NCBI GenBank assembly: GCA_947495125.1
Contig: CANLXL010000004.1
Location: forward strand, 272,322 to 336,321
Length of the DNA stretch: 64,000 bases
DNA from: an uncultured Flaviramulus sp.
GTDB lineage: Bacteria; Bacteroidota; Bacteroidia; Flavobacteriales; Flavobacteriaceae
Direction of reading: 5' to 3'
Shown here: positions 33,776 through 43,030 of the stretch, in pieces
Position numbering within the stretch: the stretch's first letter is position 1
How the letters are laid out: each line of letters opens with the position of its first letter
The notes under the pieces: generated by a model
Told to the model about the DNA's origin: nothing
Seen by the model: the letters and a program-made list of their open reading frames with translations, nothing else
The model's database searches: none
Program-made: the position numbers and the translations under genes

Positions 33776-36214
33776 ATGCAATTTTCAATTAAAAAATTAG
33801 TTCCACATCTATTAATTCTTATAGGTTTCGTGATGATATCTTTGGCGTACTTTAGTCCTGTTTTACAAGGAAAGAAGATATTTCAAAATGATATCAAACA
33901 GTATATCGGAATGTCGAAGCAACAAAAAGATTTTAGGGAAGTTACCGGAGAAGAAACTTACTGGACCAATGGGGCTTTTTCAGGAATGCCAACCTATCAA
34001 TTGGGTGCAAAATATCCACATAATTATATTAAGAAATTAGACTTGGCACTGCGTTTTTTACCCCGTCCTGCAGATTATCTGTTTCTGTACTTGTTAGGTT
34101 TTTATGTGCTTCTAATTGTTTTAAAAGTAGATTTTAAGCTGGCTGCACTCGGTGCCTTGGCTTTTGGGTTTTCAACCTACCTGATCATAATTTTAGGGGT
34201 AGGACATAATAGCAAGGCTCATGCGATCGCATATATGCCTCTGGTGCTTAGTGGAATACTGCTGACTTTTCAGCGAAAATACATTTTTGGTTTTTTGCTT
34301 ACTGTAGTGGCTATGGGGTTAGAGATCGTGGCCAACCATTTTCAAATGACTTACTATTTATTGTTACTGGTTATTGTTTTGGGTATTGTTTATTTTATTG
34401 ATGCTTACAAGAAAAGTATACTGCCACATTATTTCAAATCAGTGGGTATTTTAGTATTAGCCGTTGTGCTTTCCATTGGTTTAAATGCTACCGGGGTTCT
34501 TGCAACACAAGAATATGTCAAGGAAAGTACACGTGGTAAGAGTGAACTTACCATTAATGCTGATGGTTCTCCTAAAGCGGTAACTTCAGGTTTGGACAGA
34601 GACTATATTACGCAATTTAGCTATGGCGTTGTAGAAAGTTTTAATCTTTTTATCCCGAGACTAATGGGAGGCGGAACCATTGAAGATGTCGGGAAAGATT
34701 CGAATACTTATGAGGCTTATAGAAAACTAGGAGCAACGCCTTCTCAAGCAGCGAATGAGGTTAAGCAGGTCTATACCTATTGGGGAAAACAACCCATTGT
34801 GGAGGCTCCAGCGTACATTGGGGCGGTAATCTTGTTTTTGTTCGTTTTTGCTTTGTTTTTGGTGAAGGGTAGGTTGAAATGGTGGCTGGTTGGGGGTGTC
34901 CTGCTATCTTTAATACTTTCTTTTGGTAAAAACCCTCCCTTTAATTTTATAACCGATTTCTTTATCGATTATGTGCCTTTGTATAATAAATTTAGAGCGG
35001 TTAGTTCCATTCAAGTGATTTTAGAATTATGTATTCCTGTATTGGCAATATTTGGACTTGTTAAATTATTTAATGAATTCGTTAAGAAAGAGGAAAAGTT
35101 AAAAGCTTTAAAGTATACGACCGGCATTGTTGGAGGCGTAGGCTTGATCTTTTTGTTGTTTAAATCTTCGTTATTTGATTTTGTTGGATTAAGAGATGGC
35201 CAATATATTCAGGCCTTCGGACAAGATTTTATTAGGGCGGTTAAAGAGGACAGAAAGGCTATGCTTAATGAAGATACACTAAGATCATTGATATTGGTGT
35301 TGTTTTCTGCAGGTGTGATTTTTATGTTTTTAATGGGAAAACTCAAAGAAAAATGGGTAATGGTAGTTTTTGGTATTCTCATTCTTTTTGATTTAGTGGG
35401 CGTGAATAAGCGCTATGTAAACAATGATGATTTCATATCTGCAATCCAGGTAAATCGACCGTTTCAGGCCAATGATGCCGATAAGGAAATTTTAAAAGAC
35501 ACCTCTTATTTTAGGGTTTTTGATTTGGTTTCAGGACCATCCAAGGCTTCATATTACCATAATTCACTAAATGGATATAATGCTGCGGAATTAAAGCGCT
35601 ACAGAGAAGTGTTTGATTTTTATGTATCGAGCATGAATTCCAATGTGCTAAATATGCTTAATGCAAAGTATATTATAGCAGAAGATGAAGAGGGGAATGT
35701 TTTTCCATATACCAATGAAGAGGCGAATGGAAATGCATGGTTTATAAAAGAATTACAATGGGTTGATTCTGCAAATGAAGAAATTAAGGCATTAGATAGC
35801 TTAGATAATAAAAATAAAGCTGTTTATACCGTACCGCATTTAACCAAACAAAAGAATTACGATAATGAGTTTGTTGTAGATTCGCTGGCTTCAATAAAAA
35901 TAATTGCTCAGAGGCCAAATTATTTAAAGTATGAGTCAAATAATACGAATGATGGTTTTGCTGTCTTTTCAGAAGTCTATTATGGTAATGGCTGGAAAAC
36001 ATTAATTGATGGCAAGGAAGCAAGTCATATACGTGTTAATTATACCTTAAGGGGTATGGAAATTCCGTCAGGCAAACATATTATAGAATTTAAGTTTGAT
36101 CCGGATGTTGTAAAAACAGGAAGCAGTATTGCACTGGCCAGTTCTGTGTTTTTTGTATTGTTGCTTTTTGGAGGGTTGTTTTACGAGTTTAAAAAAAGAA
36201 AGGATAGTGCATAA
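33776..36214 (+). CDS. YfhO family membrane protein
   Basis: 812-aa multi-span inner membrane protein of the YfhO family (GT-C-like fold). More than ten hydrophobic segments fill residues 10-540. A soluble extracytoplasmic domain follows (about 550-770, with YHNSLNGYNAAELKRYREV), then a last membrane helix at about 780-800 and a basic end. The first loop contains NGAFSGMPTYQLG, the expected catalytic-loop region. In Firmicutes YfhO glycosylates teichoic acid; in Bacteroidota it probably glycosylates a surface glycan or protein. It overlaps the next glycosyltransferase by 8 bases and starts a three-gene operon with a flippase. Confidence 0.9.
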   Translation: MQFSIKKLVPHLLILIGFVMISLAYFSPVLQGKKIFQNDIKQYIGMSKQQKDFREVTGEETYWTNGAFSGMPTYQLGAKYPHNYIKKLDLALRFLPRPADYLFLYLLGFYVLLIVLKVDFKLAALGALAFGFSTYLIIILGVGHNSKAHAIAYMPLVLSGILLTFQRKYIFGFLLTVVAMGLEIVANHFQMTYYLLLLVIVLGIVYFIDAYKKSILPHYFKSVGILVLAVVLSIGLNATGVLATQEYVKESTRGKSELTINADGSPKAVTSGLDRDYITQFSYGVVESFNLFIPRLMGGGTIEDVGKDSNTYEAYRKLGATPSQAANEVKQVYTYWGKQPIVEAPAYIGAVILFLFVFALFLVKGRLKWWLVGGVLLSLILSFGKNPPFNFITDFFIDYVPLYNKFRAVSSIQVILELCIPVLAIFGLVKLFNEFVKKEEKLKALKYTTGIVGGVGLIFLLFKSSLFDFVGLRDGQYIQAFGQDFIRAVKEDRKAMLNEDTLRSLILVLFSAGVIFMFLMGKLKEKWVMVVFGILILFDLVGVNKRYVNNDDFISAIQVNRPFQANDADKEILKDTSYFRVFDLVSGPSKASYYHNSLNGYNAAELKRYREVFDFYVSSMNSNVLNMLNAKYIIAEDEEGNVFPYTNEEANGNAWFIKELQWVDSANEEIKALDSLDNKNKAVYTVPHLTKQKNYDNEFVVDSLASIKIIAQRPNYLKYESNNTNDGFAVFSEVYYGNGWKTLIDGKEASHIRVNYTLRGMEIPSGKHIIEFKFDPDVVKTGSSIALASSVFFVLLLFGGLFYEFKKRKDSA

Positions 36215-37484
36215 AAAAGCACTCATAATAACATACTATTGGCCGCCAGCCGGAGGTCCCGGAGTTCAGCGTTGGTTAAAGTTTGCTAAGTACTTGCCTG
36301 AGTTTAATGTAGAGCCTGTTGTTTATATTCCTGAGAACCCCAGTTATCCTTTATTGGATGAGAGTTTAACTTCCGACGTCCCTGCGGGTCTTACGGTTTT
36401 AAAACACCCTATAAAGGAGCCTTACAAACTGGCCGGGTTGTTCTCAAAAAATTCAACCAAAACAATAAGCAAAGGTGTTATTTCTAATAAAGATAATCAG
36501 AGTTTTATTGAAAAAGTAATGCTTTATATAAGAGGAAACTATTTTATACCTGATGCTAGAAAAAACTGGGTAAAACCTTCTGTGAGTTACCTTTCGAAAT
36601 ATATTTCTGAAAATGATATCACCACTATAATTACCACGGGGCCACCACATAGTGTACATCTAATTGGTCTACAGCTAAAAGAGCGTCTGGGGGTGAAATG
36701 GTTGGCAGACTTTAGAGACCCGTGGACAACTATCGGATATCATAAACGGTTAAAATTAACTGAAAAGTCCCGACGAAAGCATAAAACCCTAGAAACACAA
36801 GTTTTGAATAGTGCCGACCAAATAATAGTGACCAGTCCTGTTACTAAAAATGAATTTAAAATTATCACGACTAAACCGGTAGAGGTTATAACAAATGGTT
36901 ATGATTATGAAGTTGTGGGTGAAATAGAACTGGATTCCAAGTTTTCCTTAGCGCATATAGGGTCTTTGCTATCTCAGAGAAATCCTGAGATTTTATGGAA
37001 GGTTTTAGGTGACCTGATTTCTGAAAATGAGAGTTTCGCAAAGGATTTTCAGCTAAATTTTGTAGGTGTTATTAGTGAAGATGTGCTTGAATCTATTGAA
37101 AATCATAGTCTAAGTATTTATGTAGATAACATAGGCTATGTTTCACACAATGAATCCATTAAATATCAAAAAAAATCACAAGTATTACTATTGATTGAAA
37201 TTGATTCCGAAGACACCAGATGCATTATTCCCGGGAAGCTATTTGAATATATGGTTTCAAACAGACCTATAATCGCTTTAGGACCAAAAGAGTCAGATGT
37301 AGAAGCTATCCTCAAAGAAACAAACACGGGAAGTTATTTTGGTTATGATGATTACGAGTCGTTAAAAAATACTATATTAATTCATTATAAAGCGTTTCAA
37401 GACAATGCCCTACAATCTTACGGTATTGGTTTGCAAAAATACAGCAGAAAGTCACTAACTGAATCCTTATCTAAATTGATTTAA
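36207..37484 (+). CDS. Family 4-like glycosyltransferase (GT-B fold)
   Basis: 425-aa GT-B enzyme. The N-terminal signature TYYWPPAGGPGVQRWLKFAKYLP is typical of polysaccharide glycosyltransferases of this group. The C-terminal half carries the donor-binding region IIPGKLFEYMVSNRPIIALGP with its conserved glutamate. The start is placed at GTG 36207, since a longer frame from 36129 lies inside yfhO and reads as hydrophobic residues unlike the family. GTG-start overlap with the upstream stop (8 bases) points to translational coupling. It probably adds one sugar to the glycan exported by the next gene. Confidence 0.9.
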   Translation: MHKKALIITYYWPPAGGPGVQRWLKFAKYLPEFNVEPVVYIPENPSYPLLDESLTSDVPAGLTVLKHPIKEPYKLAGLFSKNSTKTISKGVISNKDNQSFIEKVMLYIRGNYFIPDARKNWVKPSVSYLSKYISENDITTIITTGPPHSVHLIGLQLKERLGVKWLADFRDPWTTIGYHKRLKLTEKSRRKHKTLETQVLNSADQIIVTSPVTKNEFKIITTKPVEVITNGYDYEVVGEIELDSKFSLAHIGSLLSQRNPEILWKVLGDLISENESFAKDFQLNFVGVISEDVLESIENHSLSIYVDNIGYVSHNESIKYQKKSQVLLLIEIDSEDTRCIIPGKLFEYMVSNRPIIALGPKESDVEAILKETNTGSYFGYDDYESLKNTILIHYKAFQDNALQSYGIGLQKYSRKSLTESLSKLI

Positions 37485-37488
37485 TTTA

Positions 37489-38946
37489 ATGGGAGTTGTA
37501 GCAACACAATCGTTAAAAAACCTAATATCCACTTATCTGGGTTTTTTAATTGGAGCCATTAATACATTATTTCTATACACCGAATTTTTAAGTGATGTGT
37601 ATTATGGAATGGTAGGGTATATGTTGTCCCTGGCCTATGTCATTATGCCTTTAATGGCCTTTGGAGTGCACAACACCTTGATTAAATTTTATACGTCATT
37701 TAAAACGCGGGTGTCATTGAATAGTTTTTTAACGCTCATGTTGTTTTTGCCATTATTAATTATCTTTCCGGTTGTCCTTATTACGCAACTGTGTTATTAT
37801 AATATCGGCGAATTTTTATCAACCGAAAATCCAATTATAAAAAATTATTTGTGGCATACACTCATAATTGCTATTGCTTTGGCGTATTTTGAAGTGTTTT
37901 TTGCTTGGGCAAAAGTGCAAATGCAAACCGTGTTTGGTAATTTTATGAAAGAAGTTTTTCATAGGGTTGGAACTATGATACTGTTATTTACTCTTTATTT
38001 CGATGTGATAAATTTAGGGCAATTTATGATTGGTTTAGTAGTGGTTTATAGCTTGAGAATGTTGGTGATGATGTTTTATGCTTTCAGTGTGAAATTTCCG
38101 GTCATTGTATTTAGGGGCATAGTAAATATAAGATCAATTTTAAACTATTCGGGTTTAATCATAATTGCAGCTTCAATCGCTACTATTCTTTTAGATATCG
38201 ATAAAGTTATGCTTGGCTATTATATACCCATCCAAGAAATCGCATACTATAATGTGGCTATTTTTATTGCTGCGGTTATTGCGGTTCCGCAGCGCGCTAT
38301 GCACCAAATATTAATGCCTTTGTCGGCAAAGTATTTAAACGAGAATGATTTTGATGCCTTAGATGATTTGTACAAAAAAAGCGCACTTAATTTGTTTATA
38401 ATAGCCGGATTCATTTTTCTTTTAATTGTTTTAAATATAAAAGAGCTGTATTTTTTGATCCCTGAAGAATTTAACGGAGGACTCTTTGTGGTTCTCATTA
38501 TTAGTGCCGCTAAGCTCTACGATGCTATATTGGGGAGTAATAATGCGATTTTATTTAACAGTGATTACTATAGAATGGTGCTGTTTTTTGGAGTAATTCT
38601 GGTAGCCATTATGATTTTTTTAAATATTCTGCTCATCCCTTTGTTTGGCATAAATGGTGCGGCAATGGCCACTTTTTTAGCCATTTTTATGTATAACACA
38701 TTAAAGTTGTTTTTCGTTTATAAAAAATTCAAAATTTTACCTTTTACTAAGAACTCATTAAAGATTGGAGTGCTTGTTTTCATATTGGTTGGGCTATTTT
38801 ACTTTTGGGATTTTCCTTATCATCCAATTATAAATATTGGATTAAAATCAATTTTAATTTCAATGGTCTATGCCATTGTTGTTTATAAGCTTAAATTCTC
38901 AGAAGATGTGTCTTCATTAATGGATAAAATTATTAACAGAAAGTAA
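37489..38946 (+). CDS. Oligosaccharide flippase (MOP superfamily, Wzx-like)
   Basis: 485-aa inner membrane protein with about fourteen hydrophobic helices, a polysaccharide-biosynthesis-protein of the flippase type. It likely flips undecaprenyl-linked glycan units across the inner membrane. The N-terminus VVATQSLKNLISTYLGFLIG and the central LNYSGLIIIAASIATIL are family-like, and the polysaccharide-synthesis C-terminal half follows. It starts four bases after the glycosyltransferase stop. With YfhO and the glycosyltransferase it forms a unit for synthesis and export of a surface glycan. Confidence 0.9.
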   Translation: MGVVATQSLKNLISTYLGFLIGAINTLFLYTEFLSDVYYGMVGYMLSLAYVIMPLMAFGVHNTLIKFYTSFKTRVSLNSFLTLMLFLPLLIIFPVVLITQLCYYNIGEFLSTENPIIKNYLWHTLIIAIALAYFEVFFAWAKVQMQTVFGNFMKEVFHRVGTMILLFTLYFDVINLGQFMIGLVVVYSLRMLVMMFYAFSVKFPVIVFRGIVNIRSILNYSGLIIIAASIATILLDIDKVMLGYYIPIQEIAYYNVAIFIAAVIAVPQRAMHQILMPLSAKYLNENDFDALDDLYKKSALNLFIIAGFIFLLIVLNIKELYFLIPEEFNGGLFVVLIISAAKLYDAILGSNNAILFNSDYYRMVLFFGVILVAIMIFLNILLIPLFGINGAAMATFLAIFMYNTLKLFFVYKKFKILPFTKNSLKIGVLVFILVGLFYFWDFPYHPIINIGLKSILISMVYAIVVYKLKFSEDVSSLMDKIINRK

Positions 38947-38952
38947 TTTAAA

Positions 38953-39000
38953 AGAGAAAACCCCACGAATTTGCTTTGAGGCAAACTTTTCGCAGGGCTT
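38953..39000 (-). terminator. Bulged hairpin between convergent genes
   Basis: TTTGC / GCAAA is the inner stem, with outer pairs ACCCC...CGAA against TTCG...GGGCT. On the minus strand it is followed by TTTTCTCTTTT, so it best fits a terminator for the basic exported protein gene. Confidence 0.5.
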
Positions 39001-39022
39001 TCCAACTAACCAACCAAATCGA

Positions 39023-40276
39023 TTAAGATCGTCTTCTTGTAGTCGATCTTGTGTTATTATTTCTAGAACTACTTTTTCTGTTTTGCGTAGCTCTAGACTT
39101 ATGTTGTGAAGGTCTTGAAACTACGCTTTTCGTAGTTCTTGACTTATTCTGACTAGATCTCGAAACTGTACGCTGAGCCACTTTTGGTTTATTCTGCTGG
39201 GCTGATCTTCTTGTTACAGGCTGCGATTTTCTAGATGTATGTTCTCTTTTAGTATATGTACGTGTATTTGTGCTTCTTGGTTTTTGGGTAACTGAATTGT
39301 TTCTATTTTGAGTTGTTCTATTCGTTCTTTTATTATTATCATTTAATCTAGGTGTTCTAGTAACGTTTTCTCTTGTCCTTTTAGTATTATTTAAGCGTGA
39401 ACTATTTCTAGAAGGGGAGTTCGCTTTAGTACTTGTTGTTCGCCTTGAAGGCGTTCTGTTAATTCTTTCAGAATGTGCTCTTGTACTTCTTTTTGCCAAT
39501 GAGTTATCACGTCGTGAGGTATTATTCTTGGCAACATGCCTTCTATACTTCGAATGATTACTTATCTGTGTTCTGTTTCGAGTACTTCTATTTACTGTGG
39601 CGTAGTTTCTATGCCTTGAAATATTGTGCCCTCGTCTTGTCGCTACAGCAGACTTAACTCTATAATTATTATAAAAGGGTCTATGATAGGTGTAACGAAC
39701 AGGATTGTAATACTGTCTATATGGTCTGTTATAAACTACACAATAATCGTAAGCCGGAACACTATAATATCTATGCCAAGGTCTGTATACATAATGTCTG
39801 TTAAAAACATTTATGAATCCCGAATAATGTGAGTATCTATTATACCTGTTATAATGAACATATAATCCACCAACACGAGAGATATATCCATAATTGTTAT
39901 ATCTGATGTTTACATTTCCTGCCTGTGTAATACGACCATAATAATCGTAGTATATAGGAATGTTTTCTATTTGAATGATAGCTCCATATTCATCGTATTG
40001 CACATAGGCATTATAATCATACCCGGAATTGAAACTAATATTAACATGCGGTGAACCGATAGACACATTTAAGCGCGCATTGTTGCGTAGCATATTAAAA
40101 TCGAATTGACCATCGGGGAATACTGAGAATTCGATACCCTCTTCTACAAATATGAAAGAATTGCCATAACCTCTATTATAAATTGATGTTGTGCTATTAT
40201 CTGTGTTAATTGCGACTGCATTAGCAGTAAACCCTGTAAGCATGAGAACTACTAATATGGATGTTATTTTTTTCAT
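39023..40276 (-). CDS. Very basic exported protein, paralogue of 42041-42763
   Basis: 417-aa protein with a Sec signal (about 1-20, ending TANA). Residues 40-160 contain a conserved start (FVEEGIEFSVFPDGQFDFN) and short repeats (YYDYYGRITQAGNVNIRYN, YNNYGYISRVGGLYVHYNR) shared with the shorter paralogue at 42041-42763. The last 200 residues are almost entirely Arg, Ser, Thr, Asn and Lys, a disordered polycationic tail likely to bind acidic polysaccharide or nucleic acid outside the inner membrane. A sigma-54-like promoter lies 35 bases before the ATG. No family name is known to me. Confidence 0.78.
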   Translation of the reverse strand: MKKITSILVVLMLTGFTANAVAINTDNSTTSIYNRGYGNSFIFVEEGIEFSVFPDGQFDFNMLRNNARLNVSIGSPHVNISFNSGYDYNAYVQYDEYGAIIQIENIPIYYDYYGRITQAGNVNIRYNNYGYISRVGGLYVHYNRYNRYSHYSGFINVFNRHYVYRPWHRYYSVPAYDYCVVYNRPYRQYYNPVRYTYHRPFYNNYRVKSAVATRRGHNISRHRNYATVNRSTRNRTQISNHSKYRRHVAKNNTSRRDNSLAKRSTRAHSERINRTPSRRTTSTKANSPSRNSSRLNNTKRTRENVTRTPRLNDNNKRTNRTTQNRNNSVTQKPRSTNTRTYTKREHTSRKSQPVTRRSAQQNKPKVAQRTVSRSSQNKSRTTKSVVSRPSQHKSRATQNRKSSSRNNNTRSTTRRRS

Positions 40277-40310
40277 AAGTGTAAGTTTTATAAGTGTTCA
40301 TTTTACTAAT

Positions 40311-40326
40311 TACAAACAGCGTGCCA
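40311..40326 (-). promoter_or_regulatory. Sigma-54-like (-24/-12) promoter
   Basis: On the minus strand TGGCACGCTGTTTGTA matches the sigma-54 consensus TGGCAC(G)-N4-TTGC(A/T): the GG at -24 and TTG at -12 are correctly spaced, with TTGT replacing TTGC. It predicts a leader of about 24 bases before the ATG at 40276. Confidence 0.6.
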
Positions 40327-40562
40327 AAAAACCAGAATATGACTTAAATCGTTGATAATCAGAATAATTTAGCATATTTGTCTTCATTGAAATTGAAAGC
40401 GAAATATTTCAGACTAGAACGTGATAGCATTAATCTATTACGCCTTAAGGATGAAAATGCGTATTGGAATTTGTCAAAAAAATACTTGTCGTAATTGTTG
40501 AAAATTGATTAAGTTTATAACATATATAAATTAAGAGGAATTCCTTAACCTAACCATCATCA

Positions 40563-41963
40563 ATGAAAAATTTAGACAGAAGAAATTTTATTAAAAAAGC
40601 ATCGCTTTCAAGTGCCGCTTTAACCCTAGGAGGAATGTTGCCAACCTATTCTAAGAACCATCCGTTTTTTGATCATAGTGGATCGTACATGGGTGATTAT
40701 GCAGCACCTAAACTCGATGTTGTTCGAATCGCAGTAATAGGAGTTGGAGCCAGGGGGAGTGGCCATGCTACGCAATTAGCTACAATTGCAGGAACAGAAA
40801 TAGTTGCCATAAGTGATTTGTATGAAGATCTTGCGAAGCGATCGGCTGATAAGTGTGCTAAAATTGGGAAAGGAAAGCGTCATAAAAATATAGCACTTTA
40901 CCATGGCGGGGAAGAGCGATGGAAAGTCATGCTCGAAGAGGTAAAACCTGATGCTGTTATTATTGCAACAAATTGGAATAATCACGCACCCATGGCTATA
41001 GAGGCAATGAAAAAAGGCGCACATGCCTTTGTTGAAGTTCCGGTGGCCGTTACTTTAGAAGAGATGTGGGATATTGTTATAACATCAGAGCAGACACAAA
41101 AACACTGTATGATGATGGAGAACGTTAATTATGGTAGGGATGAGCTCCTCTATTTAAATATGTGTCGTCAAGGTGTTATTGGAGATCTTTTGCATGCTGA
41201 AGCAGCTTATATACATGAACTAAGAGGGCAGATGAATCAACAGGAACGCGGTACAGGCTCATGGCGAACACCTCATTATGCCCATAGAAACGGCAATCTA
41301 TATCCAACCCATGGATTGGGTCCTGTAGCTCAATATATGAATTTAGCAAGGGGGGAGGATAATTTTAATAGTTTGGTGTCGTTTTCAACGCCTGCGTTGG
41401 GTAGAAAAGCCTATGCAGAGAAGCATTATCCTGAAGATCATAAATGGAATAAGCTGGATTACAAGGGTGGTGATCTAAACACTTCCATAATTAAGACAAC
41501 CTTAGGCAGAACGATAATGGTGCAATGGGACGAAACAAGTCCCAGACCATATTCTCGTCATAATTTGGTGCAAGGAACCAAGGGTGCCTTGGCAGGTTTT
41601 CCTACTAGAATAGCCTTAGAGGGTGGTGTTGAAGGTGCGACAAAAGACCATCATAGTTGGGCTCAAGGAGAGCAGTTGGCAAAAATTTATGAAAAATATG
41701 AACACCCACTATACCTTCGTTTGGGAGAAATGTCCAAAAAAATGGGAGGCCATGGCGGTATGGATTTTATGATGCTTTATAGAGTTGTTGAATGCTTACG
41801 TAACGGAGAGCCTTTGGATCAAAATGTTTATGAAGGCTGTCATTGGAGTGCCGTTGGACCTTTAAGTGAAAAATCGGTTAGTCAAGGTGGTGCACCACAG
41901 GCATTTCCTGATTTTACGAGAGGAAAGTGGAAAACTACAAAGCCTTTATCTATCTTAAAATAA
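40563..41963 (+). CDS. GH109-like Gfo/Idh/MocA oxidoreductase, Tat-exported
   Basis: 466-aa NAD-dependent Gfo/Idh/MocA-fold protein. A twin-arginine signal is present (DRRNFIKKASLSSAALTL, residues 5-22), so it folds in the cytoplasm and is exported. The Rossmann motif is VIGVGARGSGH. Blocks YPTHGLGPVAQYMNLARG, GGHGGMDFMM and GPLSEKSVS are those of the GH109 alpha-N-acetylgalactosaminidase group, which uses a redox mechanism. It probably removes N-acetylgalactosamine or a similar sugar from glycans in the periplasm. It sits between the two basic exported protein genes, on the opposite strand. Confidence 0.88.
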   Translation: MKNLDRRNFIKKASLSSAALTLGGMLPTYSKNHPFFDHSGSYMGDYAAPKLDVVRIAVIGVGARGSGHATQLATIAGTEIVAISDLYEDLAKRSADKCAKIGKGKRHKNIALYHGGEERWKVMLEEVKPDAVIIATNWNNHAPMAIEAMKKGAHAFVEVPVAVTLEEMWDIVITSEQTQKHCMMMENVNYGRDELLYLNMCRQGVIGDLLHAEAAYIHELRGQMNQQERGTGSWRTPHYAHRNGNLYPTHGLGPVAQYMNLARGEDNFNSLVSFSTPALGRKAYAEKHYPEDHKWNKLDYKGGDLNTSIIKTTLGRTIMVQWDETSPRPYSRHNLVQGTKGALAGFPTRIALEGGVEGATKDHHSWAQGEQLAKIYEKYEHPLYLRLGEMSKKMGGHGGMDFMMLYRVVECLRNGEPLDQNVYEGCHWSAVGPLSEKSVSQGGAPQAFPDFTRGKWKTTKPLSILK

Positions 41964-41985
41964 GATTTTAGTAAAATGTAATAAA

Positions 41986-42020
41986 AAATACACCTTGGAT
42001 AATTTATCTAAGGTGTATTT
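41986..42020. terminator. Terminator after the GH109-like gene
   Basis: AAATACACCTT and AAGGTGTATTT form an 11-bp stem with a partly paired 13-base loop, between the convergent GH109-like and basic protein genes. Confidence 0.75.
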
Positions 42021-42040
42021 GATTTTAAGAGTTTCCTATT

Positions 42041-42763
42041 TTAATGCTTTCTCTTTTTGTGCTTCTTTATTTTACCATTTTGTTTAAAATAGTAGTAGTT
42101 GTCTTCGTAAATATCATCGTGATATTGATCATCGTCCCAGTCGTTATCATAATGTCTATCTTTGTCTCTATGAACATGATCTATGTTGCAAGATTGCGTT
42201 CCACAAAAATTACAAAAATCACTAAACTGTTTTACTTGTCCACGGGTATTTACAATTTCTCCCCAGCGGTTATAATGCACCTGTAATCCACCCACTTGGT
42301 TTAATGTAGCATGATATCCTCGCCCTCTTTTATAGCTCATATATATAGAGCCGGCACGCTTGATCTTCCCATGCCTGTCATAGTTTAAATAAACGTTTCC
42401 AATACGTCGTACTTTACCATCCCTATCATGCGAAATAGACACACCTTTCTTTGGATGCCTGTTATAACGAGAATACCTGTTTGGCGCACCATATGTTTTA
42501 TTTACACGACTTCTTCTAGAATTTCCATATCTATAATAGGAATTATTATATTCATTATATACATGGTCTGTATTAAAATCGAAACTACCGTCCGGAAAAA
42601 TTAAGAATTCTACACCGCGCTCAACAAACATAATAGGTTGTGCATAGCGATAGCGTTTTTTTATATCTAACTTGCTTTCAAACTTTTGGTGGTTTAGCTC
42701 TGTTGCGGATACAGTTGTTAACCCTATTAACAAACCTGCAAATAAAAGTATTAATCTTTTCAT
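42041..42763 (-). CDS. Basic exported protein, shorter paralogue of 39023-40276
   Basis: 240-aa protein with a Sec signal (1-20, ending VSA). It shares FVERGVEFLIFPDGSFDFN with its longer paralogue. It also carries the repeated unit HDRDGKVRRIGNVYLNYD / YDRHGKIKRAGSIYMSYK, a 20-residue repeat with conserved D-x-x-G-x-x-x-x-x-G. The C-terminal part has a CNFCGTQSCN cysteine cluster, an acidic stretch (DNDWDDDQYHDDIYEDN) and a Lys/His-rich end (KIKKHKKRKH). It is probably periplasmic or surface exposed. A sigma-54-like promoter lies about 65 bases upstream. Function unknown. Confidence 0.76.
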   Translation of the reverse strand: MKRLILLFAGLLIGLTTVSATELNHQKFESKLDIKKRYRYAQPIMFVERGVEFLIFPDGSFDFNTDHVYNEYNNSYYRYGNSRRSRVNKTYGAPNRYSRYNRHPKKGVSISHDRDGKVRRIGNVYLNYDRHGKIKRAGSIYMSYKRGRGYHATLNQVGGLQVHYNRWGEIVNTRGQVKQFSDFCNFCGTQSCNIDHVHRDKDRHYDNDWDDDQYHDDIYEDNYYYFKQNGKIKKHKKRKH

Positions 42764-42827
42764 AATTATAGGATTTTACATTTTGCCTACTCTTTAGCTT
42801 TTCGGCTTACGCTGTTGTTAACTGAAT

Positions 42828-42843
42828 TTCAATTTGCATGCCA
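42828..42843 (-). promoter_or_regulatory. Sigma-54-like (-24/-12) promoter
   Basis: On the minus strand TGGCATGCAAATTGAA fits TGGCAYG-N4-TTG with correct spacing. It resembles the element at 40311-40326 upstream of the paralogous gene, and both are preceded by a T-run. Predicted leader about 53 bases. Confidence 0.5.
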
Positions 42844-43030
42844 AAAAAACGCGACCCGAAAAATTTTTGTGTTACAAAGTTCTTTCTCAGTAGTCGCATT
42901 TGAAGAAAATAACTATATTCGCTTAGTTTTTATAAAGCACCCTTAAGGTCTTTATTGCACTGTTTGTGTCTGTATTTTAGAATACAGGCGTAAATTAAAA
43001 TTAGACCTAAACCTTAACTTTCTGCGTAAA

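Noticed and set aside
36129-36206. Start of the glycosyltransferase inside yfhO
   Set aside because: The added residues are a shadow of yfhO membrane coding and unlike the family; GTG 36207 precedes the conserved N-terminal motif.
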